Assembly: GCA_963843755.1 (NCBI GenBank)
Contig: CAWJLS010000007.1
Coordinates: forward strand, 248,001-312,000
Origin: CAWJLS01 sp963843755
GTDB lineage: Bacteria; Acidobacteriota; Thermoanaerobaculia; Multivoradales; DATKCC01
DNA length: 64,000 nt
Reading direction: 5' to 3'
Positions within the stretch are counted from its first letter, which is position 1. Each line of letters begins with the position of its first letter. Made by a program: the position numbers and the translations under genes. The notes under the pieces are model-generated. The model had not been told where the DNA came from. It ran no database searches and saw nothing but the letters and a program-made list of their open reading frames with translations. Shown in pieces: positions 35,234-45,765 of this stretch.

Positions 35234-36364
35234 TCAGTACATCCGGGCTTCCAGGAAGGTCTGGATCCGGGTCTTGGCCCCGGCGATGTTGGTGGCGTTG
35301 CGCTCCCCCTCGATGAACAGCACGGGGATGCGCTCGTCCTGCAGCCGCTCCCGGACGTAGGGGTAGTCGTGCAGGTTGGTGTCGCAGAACTTCAGGGCGT
35401 AGTAGATGATCGAGTCGACCCGGTAGTCCCGCGCCAGGTCGAGGAGGTGGCGGATCCGGAGGTCGGTGTCGAGGATGCGCGCGCTGGTGTGCTTCTCCAG
35501 GTAGTGGTCGGCGATCGCCGCCACCGGATCGCCGGTCAGGGCGACCGCTCCCTCGAAGTACTTGATGCCGTTGCTGATGTCCTCGCAGACGATGTCCGCG
35601 CCGGTCTCCTCGATGGTCTCGATGATCCCCTGGTGGTCGAAGTAGCTGCCGCAGATCATGACCCGGTGGCGCTTGCGGGCCGGCGGCGGTGCGGTGCCTT
35701 CGAGCGCGTCGAGAAGGGTCGACAGCCGGGCGTTGAACAGCTCTTTCAAGCCCGTGGTGGCGGCCTGGACGACGCGGATGGACTCGTGCCCGGAGAGCAC
35801 CTGGACCGCCCCCTTCTTGAGCTCGTAGAGGCGGCGCATGAGATCGCGCGACCGGTTGCAGAGCCGGATCGCCTCGCGTAGCGCCTCGTCGTCGACCGTG
35901 CGCTCATAGCGGCGCTCCAGCTCCGCGAGCAGCTTGCGTAGCTGGAGGGCGAAGAACTCCTTGGAAAGGGGCGAGGCGTCGTTCGGCAGCTCGAGGAAGT
36001 AGGCCGTGTGCGCCGGCACGTCCCGGCGCCAGGCCTCCCACAGCCGCTTCCTCATGTCGCAGGCGTCGGCGAAGACGACCCCGTCGGCGAAGCCGTAGAG
36101 GCCGTCGATGCCCTCGCTCAGGAGGCTCAGCACGTAGGAGCAGTAGTTGTGGCCGAGCTGTGCGCTGGCGGCGCTGGTGTCGATCCCCTGCTCACCGGTC
36201 AGGCGGAAGGGCAGGAGGCCCGCCGCGAGAAAGATCTCCTCGGGCGTCTGGATCGAGACGTAGCCGATCTTCGGCCGGGGCTCCGCCCGCAGCAGCTCGA
36301 TCCGCTGGCGATGTAGGTCCACCACGCCCCGCACCGCGTCGTGTACCGCGTCGTTTCGGCTCAT
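35234..36364 (-). CDS. 2-hydroxyacyl-CoA dehydratase family subunit (smaller, 376 aa)
   Basis: This is the partner subunit, with the three expected cluster cysteines C75 (HNYCSY), C102 (ADACDMRKRL) and C327 (LKFCDTN), plus the family ending RERLxxxxIPVLFIEGE. Its ATG (36364) overlaps the stop codon of the last NRPS gene as ATGA, so ribosomes finishing the NRPS are positioned to start this protein. That coupling is the strongest evidence that radical dehydratase chemistry belongs to the peptide pathway. The dehydratase subunit gap downstream is only 9 bp. Confidence 0.9.
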   Translation of the reverse strand: MSRNDAVHDAVRGVVDLHRQRIELLRAEPRPKIGYVSIQTPEEIFLAAGLLPFRLTGEQGIDTSAASAQLGHNYCSYVLSLLSEGIDGLYGFADGVVFADACDMRKRLWEAWRRDVPAHTAYFLELPNDASPLSKEFFALQLRKLLAELERRYERTVDDEALREAIRLCNRSRDLMRRLYELKKGAVQVLSGHESIRVVQAATTGLKELFNARLSTLLDALEGTAPPPARKRHRVMICGSYFDHQGIIETIEETGADIVCEDISNGIKYFEGAVALTGDPVAAIADHYLEKHTSARILDTDLRIRHLLDLARDYRVDSIIYYALKFCDTNLHDYPYVRERLQDERIPVLFIEGERNATNIAGAKTRIQTFLEARMY

Positions 36365-39300
36365 GGCACCCTCGATGGCTCTGCGGACGGTGCTTTCGCC
36401 CGCTGGGTCGGCTGGCCCGCCTGGCAAGCGTGAACCGCCTGCGCCACCCAGTCCGAGACCCCGGAGAGGGTCGGCCGGCAGGTCAACTGGTCGATCGTCG
36501 GGGAGACCCCCAGGGTGCCGCCGATCCGGGCCAGCAGCGCCATGGCGTCGAGCGACGTCATCCCCAGGGAGACGAGGTCGGAGTCGGTGTCGACCTCCGG
36601 CACGCCGAGCAGCTCTTCGACCAGTGCCGCGACCTGGCGGGTGGCCTTCGACCGGTCGATCCTCGTGGCACCCCGTTCGGGCTTGGGGAGCAAGCCGGTG
36701 TCCACCTGTCCGTCCGCCTCCCGCGGGATAGCGGCGACCTGGAGGTAGGTGTCGGGGACGTGGCGGGCGGGGAGCCGGGCGGCGAGGCGGGCCTTGACGT
36801 CCCGGACCCACGGCGCGGGAGGGCTCACCAGGCCCTGGCGCAGCACCAGGTAGGCGATCAGGCGGTCGTCGCACGGGTCGAGGTCGTCGTACACGACGAC
36901 GGCGTCCTCGACGTCCGGATGGGCCGCGAGAGCGCGCTCGATCTCGGCAAAGCAGACCCGGTGCCCGTCGACCGGCACCTGCTCGGTCCGGCCGATGATC
37001 TCCAGCCGGCCGTCGGCGAGCCATCGTGCCCGGTCGCCGGTGCGGAACATGGTGGCGCCGCCGGCGTGCGGGTTGGCGGTGAACCGGCGGGCCGTCTTCG
37101 CCGGGTCTCCGAGGTAGCCCAGGGCGAGGCCGGCACCGCCCACCCAGAGGTCGCCGGAGACTCCCACCGGCTGGAGGCCGCCGTCGTGGGCGAGGACGTA
37201 GGCCTCGGCGCCCGCCACCGGCGGGCCGGCGACGGAGCTGGCGCCGGCGCCGACCGCCGTACAGGCGACCACCTCCGCGGTCTCGGCGCATCCGTAGCAG
37301 CTCACCAGCTCGTAGTCGCCGCGTCGCTCCGGGCTCACGGTGCGGCCGAAGGTGAGCAGGGCGCGCAGGCTGCCCGGCTCCGCCGACGCCAGGTGCTCGC
37401 AGAGCGGCGCCGGCAGCCAGCCGACGGTGACCCGGTCCCGCCCGAGCCGGTCGACCAACAGCGCGAGGTCGTCGCCGGCACGCTCGGGCAGGAGGCTGAC
37501 CGAGGCGCCGACGGCCAGCAGGGGGAACAGCTCGAAAACAGAGGCGGCGGCGGAGAGGTCGCCGTACTTGCTGCCCCGGTCGGAGGCGGTCAGGGCGAAC
37601 CGCTCCGCGTACCACCGGCAGCGGTGGGCGAGCGCCCGGTGGCCGACCATCACGGCCCGGGTGCCGCCCTCGGGGTCGCCGGCGGACACGACGCACGCGA
37701 GGTCCGGGTCCGCCGCCGGACGGGCGGTCCGGACGCGGCCGTGGTCGCCGTTTGCTGCGCCGTCGAGGTCGAGCAGCCGCGGTCCGGAGAGCCTCCTGGC
37801 GGCCGCCGGGTCTCCGAGCACCAGCTTGGCGCCGCTGGTCCGCACGAGCCGGTCGATGCGGGCGGCCGGGAAGCTCCGGCCCAGCGGCAGGTAGGCCGCC
37901 CCGGCCTTCCATACCGCGAGCACCGCGGCCACCATCGCCGGTGACGGGGCGGCGAGGATGCCGACGACGTCGCCCGGCGCGATCCCTTCGTCCACCAGGC
38001 GTCCGGCCAGGGAGCGGGCGCGCCGGTCGAGCGCGCCGTAGGACAGGTAGCGGTCGCCGGCGACCACCGCCACCCGGTCCGGGCTCGTCTGCGCCTGGAG
38101 CTCGATCTGGCGGAGCAGGCCGGTTTCAGCGGAGGGGTCCGTTCCCGCGCCGGGCGCCTCGGCGCGGTGGTTGAGCTCCAGCAGGAGCCGGCGCTTCTCC
38201 TCTGGCGTGAGCAGCTCGAGCCGCCCCAGCTCCCGCTCCGGATGGGCGACGATCTGCTCCAGGAGGGTGAGGAAGTTGCGGGCGATCCTCTGGGCGGTGG
38301 CCCGCCGGAACAGGTCCGTGGCGTACTCCAGCTCGAAGTCGAGCCGGCCCTCTCGCTCGACCGCGGCCAGGGTCAGGTCGAACTTCGAGACGTGGTACGG
38401 GACGACCAGCTCCTCGACCTCGATCCCCGGGATGGCCATCGCCTCGAACGACTGGTCCTGGACCACGAAGATGGTGTTGAACAACGGCCTGCCGCCGTGC
38501 CGGTCCGCATGGCTCAGCATCAGGTCCCAGAGCTGGTAGTCCTGGTTCTCCAGGGCGCCGCGGACGGCGGTCTTCACCTGCTCGAGGAAGGCGTCGAAGG
38601 GGAGGTCGGCCCGGGGGCGGCTGCGCACCGCATGGGTGCTGACGAACATCCCGATCAGGTTCTGGACGTCGGCGATGGTCCGGCCCGCGGTCGGCACCCC
38701 GACGATCACGTCCTCCCGGGCGCTGTACTTCGAGAGCAGAGCCGTGTAGGCGGCGAGGAGCAGCATGTAGAGGGTCGCGCGATGGCTCGAGCAGAGCTTC
38801 GTCAGGCCGCGGTGGAGCGCTTCGGACGCTGCGAACTCGAGCCGGGAGCCGACGAAGGCGAAGGATCCGGAGCGCCGGTAGTCGCTGTCGAGCCGCACGG
38901 GCGGCGGCGGGTCGGCCAGGGCGGCGCGCCAGTACGCCTCCTGCTCGCGCACCCGCTCCGACTGCAGGTGCTCTCCGAGCCACTCGGCGAAGTCCTTGAC
39001 CGTCGTCTCGGGGAGGGCCGGCTCGTGCCCGGCGTAGAGCGCCGCCAGTTCCTCGAACAAGATGCCCATCGACGTGCCGTCGCTCACCAGGTGGTGGACG
39101 TCGAGCAGCAGCACGTGGCGCTCGCTTCCCATGGGCACCAGGGCGGCCCGTACCAGCGGAGCTCGGTCCAGGTCGAAGGGGCGGACGAAGTCCCGCATGA
39201 CCTCCCGGATCTCGTCTTCGGCCACCTCGTCGCGGCGGTCGAGTGCGAACTCGACGGCCCGGCTGACCACCTGCACGATCTGCCCGTCGACGACGCGGAA

Positions 39301-42300
39301 CGAGGTCCGGAGAGCCTCGTGGCGGTGGATCAGCCGGCGCAAGGCGCTCTCGAGGCGCTCGGCGTCCAGGTCGCCGTCGAGGCGGAAGGCCATCGGCAGG
39401 TTGTACTCGATCCCTTTCTGCGACGAGCAGACGAGGTAGAGCAGCTTCTGGGTCGGCGTCGTGGCGTAGGCCAGGCGGTCCGGCGCCCGCGGGATCATCG
39501 ACAGGGCGGGCCGCGCGGCGGCCTCGAAATGCGGCGCCAGCGCGGCGATCGTGGGGTGGTCGAAGACGGTCCCCAGGGCCACCTCCGCGTCCAGCTCCCG
39601 GTTGGCCTTCGCCAGCATGACGGTGGCGCGCAGGGAGTGGCCGCCGATCTCGAAGAAGTTGTCGTGCACGCCGACCGCGTCCCGGCCGAGGACCTCGCGC
39701 CAGATCGCCGCCAACCTGCGTTCGAGGTCGGTGCGCGGCGCCACGTGGGGTCGCCCATTCCGCTCCGGCCGCGGTAGCGCCCCGGCGTCGACCTTGCCCC
39801 GGTCGTTCATCGGGATCGCGTCGATGGAGTAGAGCGCCGACGGGACCATGTAGTCGGGCAACCGCTCCGCGAGGTGCGCGCGTAGGCCGGCGTCGTCGTC
39901 GCCGTCGTTCCAGACGACGTAGGCGGCGAGGGCCGAGGAGCCGTCGGCCTCCCGCAGCGCGACCACCACCGCGTCCTGAACCGCCGGGTGCGCCAGGATG
40001 GTGGTCTCGATCTCCCGCGGCTCCGTCCGGCAGCCACGGACCTTGACCTGCTGATCCGTCCGGCCGATGAACTCGAGCTCGCCGTCGGTGCGCCAGCGGG
40101 CAAGGTCGCCGGTCCGGTAGGTCCTCGCCCCCGGCTCGACCGGGCTGGGCAGGAACTTCGCGGCCGTCTTCCGGGGATCGCCGAGGTAGCCGCGCGCCAA
40201 CCCCACGCCGCTCACGCACAGCTCGCCCGGCACGCCGAACGGCACCGGCCCGTGCCCCCGGTCGAGCAGTACCACCCGGGTGTTGGCGAGCGGCCTGCCG
40301 ATGGGAATGCGCTCGCCGTTGCCCGCCACCGTGCCGCTGGTGGTGACCACCGTGTCCTCGGTCGGTCCGTAGTTGTTGACCAGGCGGTAGCTCCGGGGCC
40401 GGACGAGGCGCAGGCGGTCCCCGCCGGTCAGCAGGACCCGCAGCGACGAGCTCTCCTGCTCCAGGTACAGCTCGCAGACCTGGGTCGGCAGGAAAGCGAT
40501 CGAGATCCCGCGCTCGTCGAAGAAGCGACCGAGCCGGTACAGGTCGAGGCGGATCGCCTCGTCGATCATGTGGAGCGAGGCCCCGGCCTGGAGGTAGGGG
40601 AAGATCTCCCAGACCGACGCGTCGAAGCCGAAGCGGGCGTACTTCGTCGCCCGGTCGTCGGCGGTCACCTGGAAGGCGTCCCGGTGCCAGGCGCACAGGT
40701 TGTTGACCGAGCGGTGCTCGATCATCACGCCCTTCGGCGTGCCCGTCGTCCCCGAGGTGTAGATCACGTACGCCAGGTTGCCTCCGGTGACCGGCACGGC
40801 GGGGGCGGAGGCCTCTCCCTGGGCGAGGGCGTCGAGCGACGACGGGTCGTCCAGGTCGAGCACTCGCCGCTTCTCGTCCCTCCAGGTGGCGCCGCCGGCT
40901 TCGAGCACGATCCGCACCCCGCTGTCCGCGAGCATGGCGGCGGTCCGCTGCGCGGGAGCGTCCGGGTCGATCGGCAGGTAGGCGCAGCCGGCCTTGAGGA
41001 CGCCGAGGATCCCCGCGATCATCCCGACCGACGGGCCGGCGATGAGCGCGACGACCTCTTCACGGCCGACGCTCGCGGCCAGCAGGGCGCGGGCGATCCG
41101 GTCGGCCCGCCGGTCGATCTCGCCGTAGGAGACCGAGCGGTCGCCGTGGACCACCGCGATCCGGTCCGGCGCGGATGTCGCTCGACGCTCGAAGAGTGCG
41201 TGGATGCTGGGCGTGTCGCCTGCGAGGGGACGGGGGCCGGCGAGCTCGACCGGCTCGCCGGCCTCGGCAACCTCGGCGAGCTCGAGCAGGAGCTGTTGCC
41301 GCTCCGGGCGGGTCAGCAGGTCGAGCTCCGCGATCCTGGTCCGGGGGGAGGCGGCGATCTGCTCCAGCAGGTGCCGGTAGTGGCCGCCGAGCCTCCGGAT
41401 CGTCGTCCGGTGGAAGAGCCGCGTGCAGTACTCGAGCTCGAAGTCGATGCCCGCCTCGTGCAGCGTCGCCAGCAGGGTGAGGTCGAACTTGGCGACCTTC
41501 CAGTCGAAGTCGAGCACCTCGAGGGTCAGGCCGTCGAGCGTCCAGCGGCGCGTGCGGTCCTCGGCCGAGGCGAAGACCGTGTCGAAGAGCGGGCTGCGGC
41601 TGAGGTCCCTCTCCACGGCCAGCGTTTCGACCAGCTCGTCGAACTGGAAGTCCTGGTTGCGGTAGGCGTCGAGGACGCGGGTCTTGATCTCGTCGAGGAA
41701 CTGGTCGAAGCGCAGCGCGCGGCGGGGCTGGCCGCGCAGGGCCAGGGTGTTGACGAACATCCCCACGAGCCGCTGGATCGAGGCGTCGCTCCGGCCCGCC
41801 ACCGGCGTGCCGACGACGATGTCCTCCTGGCCGGAGTACTTCGCCAGCAGCACCATGTAGGCGGCCAGCAGCGTCATGTGGAGAGTGGTGCCGGAGGCCC
41901 GGTCGAGCGCCTTGAGCCTTTCGGCGGTCGCCGCGCCGACCCCGAACGCGACCAGGTCTCCGTCGAACGACTGGACCGCCTGGCGCGGCAAGTCGGTGGG
42001 CAGGTCGAGCACCGGCGCCCCGTCCTCGAACAGCCGCGTCCAGTAAGCCTTCTGCTCCCGCAACGCCGGGTCGCCGGCATGGGAGCGCTGCCAGATCGCG
42101 TAGTCCTTGTACTGCACGGGGAGCGGCTCGAGCCGGTCGCCCCGGTAGAGCGCCACGAGCTCGTCGGCGATGATCTCGACCGACATGCCGTCCGAGACGA
42201 TGTGGTGCATGTCGGCGAGGAGGGTGTGGGCCGACGGCCCGGTCTCGGCGACGGTGGCCCGGATCAGCGGAGCCCGCTTGAGGTTGAAGGGGCGGACGAA

Positions 42301-45300
42301 GCGGACGAGGCTCTCCTCGAGCGGCGAGCCCGCCTCGCCGGCCCAGGGCTCGAAGAGGAACGGCGCCGCCGGCTCGACCTGCTGGACGATCTCGTCCCCG
42401 ATCAGGTGGAAGGAGGTGCGTAGCGCCTCGTGCCGGGCGATCAGGGCGGTGAACGCCTGCTGCCATCGGGCCAGGTCGATCTCGCCGGTGATCGAGAGCG
42501 CCCAGGGAACGTTGTACTGGAGGTCCACCGGCGCCAGTTGGTGGAGGATGTAGAGGCGCTTCTGGGCCGCGGACGCCGGGTAGTACTCCCGGGCCAGGAC
42601 CGGCTCGATGGCGATCGACGGATCCTCGGCGGTCCGGGCGGCCAGGGCGGCCAGCTCCCGGATCACCGGATGGGCGAACACGTCCTGCAGGGTGATGTGG
42701 GTGTGGAGATCGCGGTTGACCCGAGCCGTCATCAGGGTCGCCTTGAGCGACTGCCCGCCGAGCTCGAAGAAGTTGTCGTCGATCCCCACCCTGGGTCGCC
42801 CCAGCACCTGCTCCCAGATGGTCGCCATCGCCGCCTCCGCGGTGAACCGCGGAGCGACAAAGCCACCGGTCGCCGTCTCCGGTGGGCCGGGATCCGGCAG
42901 CGCCTGCTTGTCGAGCTTGCCGCCACGGCTGATCGGCAACCGCTCGAGGGTGACGCACCGGGCCGGGATCATGGACTCCGGAAGGTGCTGCGCGAGCCGG
43001 GAGCGCACGTCGTCGGCGCCGACCGCCTCGGTGCCATCTCCGGAGGGCACGACGTAGGCGCAGAGGTAGGGGTCGCCGGCCGCATCCCACCGCCTGACGA
43101 CGACCGCGTCGCCGATCCCGGCGAGGCGCCGCAGATGGGCTTCGATCTCCCCGAGCTCGATCCGGAACCCCCGGATCTTGACCTGATCGTCGCTCCGTCC
43201 CAGGTAGTCGAGTCCGCCGGTTGGCAGCTCCCGGGCCAGGTCGCCGGTCTCGTAGAGGCGTTGGGAGGGGGGGCCGAAGGGGTCGGGGACGAACCGTTCG
43301 GCGGTCAGCCGGGGGCGGTTCAGGTAGCCGCGGGCCAGGCAGGCGCCGGCGACGAACAGGTTCCCCGTCACGGCGCCCGGGACCGGGCCGCCGTACGGGT
43401 CCAGCAGGGCGACCCGGGTGTTGCCGATCGGCTCGCCGATAGGCACCGAACGGGCCACGTCCTCCGCCGGCAGGTAGCGGTGCACGGTGCACCCCACGCA
43501 CGCCTCGGTCGGTCCGTACTCGTTGAAGATCTCGACGCGGCCGCCGAGGAGGTCGTGGATGCGCTTGGCGAGGCCGGTTTCGAGGTCCTCGCCGCCGACG
43601 ATCAACCGGCGGAGCGCCGTCGGGGCGGGCGCGTCCGCCGGTATCAGCTCGGCCAGCAGGCGCAGGTGGGTCGGCGTCAGCTTGACCAGGGTCGCCCGGC
43701 CGTCCTCGAGCAGCTCCCGGAACAGCCCCGCCGGGTCGTCGCCGCGGTAGACCACGACCTCGTTGCCCGAGGTCAGCGGCACGAAGATGGACGTCACGGT
43801 CAGGTCGACCGATGCCGGCGAGTGGAGGGCGAAGACCGCGGCCCGGTCGTCGACATAGGTCCTCGTCGCCCACTCGACGTAGTTGGTGAGCGCGCCGTGG
43901 GAGATCATCACGCCCTTGGGGGCGCCGGTCGAGCCGGAGGTGTAGATGACGTAGGCGAGCTCGGCCGGATCGGGCGGCACGAACGCCGGCGGCGACCCCG
44001 TCGAGCGGTGGATCTCCGCATCGAGGTCGAGCGTCGCCACGCCGCCGGAGGCGAGGTGGCGGGCGTCGCCGTGGACCAGGACCGTGGCGAGGCCGGAATC
44101 CTCCGCGATGCTCCGGAACCGCTCGACCGGAATCGTCGGATCGAGCGGCAGGTAGGCGGCGCCGAGCTTGAGGATGCCGAGAATCGCGACGACCATTTCG
44201 GGCGCCGGTGCGGCGACCAGGCCGACCAGGTCGCCCCGAGCCACCCCCCGGTCGGCGAGGCTCGCCGCCAGGGCGCTCGACCGGTGGTCGAGCACTCCGT
44301 AGGTCAAGGTCGTCTCGCGCCACGACAGGGCGGGGGAGGAGGGGCTGCGGCCGGCGTGCTCGGCGAAGCGCTCGACGACGCTCCTCGCCTCGGCCGTCCT
44401 CCCTGCCGTCCACGCGGTCTCTTCCAGCGGCGGGACCGGCGCCGCGCCGAGCTGCTCCTCGACGCTCCGCAGGTCGATCCGGGAGAGGGTGACGGTGGGG
44501 TCGGCGGCGATCTGCCCGAGCACCGCCAGGTAGCGCTCGGCCAGCCGTTCGACGGTCTCCCGGCGGAACAGCTCGGTGGCGTACTCGAATTCGAGCACCA
44601 GGTCCTGGTCCTGGTACTCGATCGCGGTCAGGCTGAGGTCGAACTTCGAGATCTCGTAGTCGAGCTCGAAGCGGCTCATCTCCACCCCGTCGTAGCGCAC
44701 GGCCCGCCGGTCCGCGGTGAGCACGGCGAACAGGGTGTCGAAGAGGGGGTTGCGGCCGAGGTCGCGGGGCGGGTCGAGCCGGTCGACGAGCGCCTCGAAC
44801 TGGTAGTCCTGGTTCTCGAAGGCGTCCAGGCACTCCTCCCGCACCTGCCGCAGGTACTCGGTGAACTCGAGCTCCCCTCGCGGCCGGCTCCTGAGCACCA
44901 ACGTGTTGACGAACAGGCCGACCACGTCCCGGAAACGCTCGTCCGTCCGGCCGGAGACCAGGGTGCCGACAAGGAGGTCGTCCTGGCCGGTGGTCTTGGC
45001 CAGCAGCACGTAGTAGGCCGCCAGCAGGAGGATGTACATCGACACCCGGTTCTTCGCCCCGAGGGCGCGCAGGGCCGCGGTCAGTCCAGTGCCCGGGCGG
45101 ACGAACACCCGGTCGCCGTGGTACGAGCGGGCCCGCCGGCGCGGGAAGTCGGTCGACAGGTCGAGGACCGGCCGGTCGCCGGCCAGCAGGCGGAGCCAGA
45201 ACTCCTCCTGGCGCCGGGCCTCCGGCGTCTCGGCGAAGCGCCGCTGCCAGCGGGCGAAGTCGCGGTACCGGCCGGCCGGGCGCGGCAGGAGCTCCCCGGC

Positions 45301-45765
45301 GTAGAGCCGTCCCAGCTCCTCGAGCAGGATGTCGACGGAGACGCCGTCGCAGACGATGTGGTGGAAGTCGAGCAGCAGGACGTGGGCGTCCTCTCCGGTG
45401 CGAACCAAACAGGCGCGCAGCAGCGGGGAGCGGCCGAGGTCGAACGGCCGGACGAACCGCCTGCGGATCGCGTCGAGCTCGGCCGTCCCCTCTGCCCTCC
45501 TGCGGGGTAGGGTGACCCGTACCCGTCGCGCGATCCGCTGGACGACCTCGTCGCCGACCAGGGTGAAGGAGGCCCTGAGGACGGGGTGCCGCCGGGTGAG
45601 GGCGGACAGAGTCCGGCGCAGGCGGGCGACGTCGAGCCGGCCGTCGATCTTGAGGGCGACCGGCACGTTGTACTCGGTGCCCCCGGGCGACAGGCGATCG
45701 AGGACGAACATCCGCGTCTGGTTCGCGGAGGCGGGTGCGCGGGTCCGCTCAACCTGCGAGGCCAT
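36361..45765 (-). CDS. Trimodular nonribosomal peptide synthetase (C-A-T-C-A-T-C-A*-T)
   Basis: This 3,134-residue synthetase holds modules 3-5. Each C domain has an intact HHxxxDG (first at 135-141). Module 3 A-domain residues by hand alignment to GrsA read D-L-T-K-I-G-E-V-G-K, the Asn code. Module 4 reads D-A-W-F-L-G-N-V-V-K, the Leu code. Carrier domains 1 and 2 have LGGQSL and IGGHSL. Module 5 is degraded: the A3 loop TSGSTGxPKG is replaced by VSAGDPEGGTRA, the specificity Asp is Ala (SAAASVFEL), A5 is CYGCAE, and the A10 catalytic Lys is Gln (ADGQVD). Its carrier core GMTSLDA keeps the serine. No thioesterase, reductase or epimerase follows. Start ATG 45765 has a GAGGAGG SD and overlaps the upstream gene by 17 bp. 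Confidence 0.95.
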   Translation of the reverse strand: MASQVERTRAPASANQTRMFVLDRLSPGGTEYNVPVALKIDGRLDVARLRRTLSALTRRHPVLRASFTLVGDEVVQRIARRVRVTLPRRRAEGTAELDAIRRRFVRPFDLGRSPLLRACLVRTGEDAHVLLLDFHHIVCDGVSVDILLEELGRLYAGELLPRPAGRYRDFARWQRRFAETPEARRQEEFWLRLLAGDRPVLDLSTDFPRRRARSYHGDRVFVRPGTGLTAALRALGAKNRVSMYILLLAAYYVLLAKTTGQDDLLVGTLVSGRTDERFRDVVGLFVNTLVLRSRPRGELEFTEYLRQVREECLDAFENQDYQFEALVDRLDPPRDLGRNPLFDTLFAVLTADRRAVRYDGVEMSRFELDYEISKFDLSLTAIEYQDQDLVLEFEYATELFRRETVERLAERYLAVLGQIAADPTVTLSRIDLRSVEEQLGAAPVPPLEETAWTAGRTAEARSVVERFAEHAGRSPSSPALSWRETTLTYGVLDHRSSALAASLADRGVARGDLVGLVAAPAPEMVVAILGILKLGAAYLPLDPTIPVERFRSIAEDSGLATVLVHGDARHLASGGVATLDLDAEIHRSTGSPPAFVPPDPAELAYVIYTSGSTGAPKGVMISHGALTNYVEWATRTYVDDRAAVFALHSPASVDLTVTSIFVPLTSGNEVVVYRGDDPAGLFRELLEDGRATLVKLTPTHLRLLAELIPADAPAPTALRRLIVGGEDLETGLAKRIHDLLGGRVEIFNEYGPTEACVGCTVHRYLPAEDVARSVPIGEPIGNTRVALLDPYGGPVPGAVTGNLFVAGACLARGYLNRPRLTAERFVPDPFGPPSQRLYETGDLARELPTGGLDYLGRSDDQVKIRGFRIELGEIEAHLRRLAGIGDAVVVRRWDAAGDPYLCAYVVPSGDGTEAVGADDVRSRLAQHLPESMIPARCVTLERLPISRGGKLDKQALPDPGPPETATGGFVAPRFTAEAAMATIWEQVLGRPRVGIDDNFFELGGQSLKATLMTARVNRDLHTHITLQDVFAHPVIRELAALAARTAEDPSIAIEPVLAREYYPASAAQKRLYILHQLAPVDLQYNVPWALSITGEIDLARWQQAFTALIARHEALRTSFHLIGDEIVQQVEPAAPFLFEPWAGEAGSPLEESLVRFVRPFNLKRAPLIRATVAETGPSAHTLLADMHHIVSDGMSVEIIADELVALYRGDRLEPLPVQYKDYAIWQRSHAGDPALREQKAYWTRLFEDGAPVLDLPTDLPRQAVQSFDGDLVAFGVGAATAERLKALDRASGTTLHMTLLAAYMVLLAKYSGQEDIVVGTPVAGRSDASIQRLVGMFVNTLALRGQPRRALRFDQFLDEIKTRVLDAYRNQDFQFDELVETLAVERDLSRSPLFDTVFASAEDRTRRWTLDGLTLEVLDFDWKVAKFDLTLLATLHEAGIDFELEYCTRLFHRTTIRRLGGHYRHLLEQIAASPRTRIAELDLLTRPERQQLLLELAEVAEAGEPVELAGPRPLAGDTPSIHALFERRATSAPDRIAVVHGDRSVSYGEIDRRADRIARALLAASVGREEVVALIAGPSVGMIAGILGVLKAGCAYLPIDPDAPAQRTAAMLADSGVRIVLEAGGATWRDEKRRVLDLDDPSSLDALAQGEASAPAVPVTGGNLAYVIYTSGTTGTPKGVMIEHRSVNNLCAWHRDAFQVTADDRATKYARFGFDASVWEIFPYLQAGASLHMIDEAIRLDLYRLGRFFDERGISIAFLPTQVCELYLEQESSSLRVLLTGGDRLRLVRPRSYRLVNNYGPTEDTVVTTSGTVAGNGERIPIGRPLANTRVVLLDRGHGPVPFGVPGELCVSGVGLARGYLGDPRKTAAKFLPSPVEPGARTYRTGDLARWRTDGELEFIGRTDQQVKVRGCRTEPREIETTILAHPAVQDAVVVALREADGSSALAAYVVWNDGDDDAGLRAHLAERLPDYMVPSALYSIDAIPMNDRGKVDAGALPRPERNGRPHVAPRTDLERRLAAIWREVLGRDAVGVHDNFFEIGGHSLRATVMLAKANRELDAEVALGTVFDHPTIAALAPHFEAAARPALSMIPRAPDRLAYATTPTQKLLYLVCSSQKGIEYNLPMAFRLDGDLDAERLESALRRLIHRHEALRTSFRVVDGQIVQVVSRAVEFALDRRDEVAEDEIREVMRDFVRPFDLDRAPLVRAALVPMGSERHVLLLDVHHLVSDGTSMGILFEELAALYAGHEPALPETTVKDFAEWLGEHLQSERVREQEAYWRAALADPPPPVRLDSDYRRSGSFAFVGSRLEFAASEALHRGLTKLCSSHRATLYMLLLAAYTALLSKYSAREDVIVGVPTAGRTIADVQNLIGMFVSTHAVRSRPRADLPFDAFLEQVKTAVRGALENQDYQLWDLMLSHADRHGGRPLFNTIFVVQDQSFEAMAIPGIEVEELVVPYHVSKFDLTLAAVEREGRLDFELEYATDLFRRATAQRIARNFLTLLEQIVAHPERELGRLELLTPEEKRRLLLELNHRAEAPGAGTDPSAETGLLRQIELQAQTSPDRVAVVAGDRYLSYGALDRRARSLAGRLVDEGIAPGDVVGILAAPSPAMVAAVLAVWKAGAAYLPLGRSFPAARIDRLVRTSGAKLVLGDPAAARRLSGPRLLDLDGAANGDHGRVRTARPAADPDLACVVSAGDPEGGTRAVMVGHRALAHRCRWYAERFALTASDRGSKYGDLSAAASVFELFPLLAVGASVSLLPERAGDDLALLVDRLGRDRVTVGWLPAPLCEHLASAEPGSLRALLTFGRTVSPERRGDYELVSCYGCAETAEVVACTAVGAGASSVAGPPVAGAEAYVLAHDGGLQPVGVSGDLWVGGAGLALGYLGDPAKTARRFTANPHAGGATMFRTGDRARWLADGRLEIIGRTEQVPVDGHRVCFAEIERALAAHPDVEDAVVVYDDLDPCDDRLIAYLVLRQGLVSPPAPWVRDVKARLAARLPARHVPDTYLQVAAIPREADGQVDTGLLPKPERGATRIDRSKATRQVAALVEELLGVPEVDTDSDLVSLGMTSLDAMALLARIGGTLGVSPTIDQLTCRPTLSGVSDWVAQAVHACQAGQPTQRAKAPSAEPSRVP

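Noticed and set aside
38167..39777. Long plus-strand frames inside the NRPS region (also 39988-42423, 42430-45510 and 49006-52365)
   Set aside because: They are third-position-GC shadows of the NRPS genes, with no domains or start signals; the NRPS motifs on the minus strand explain the sequence.
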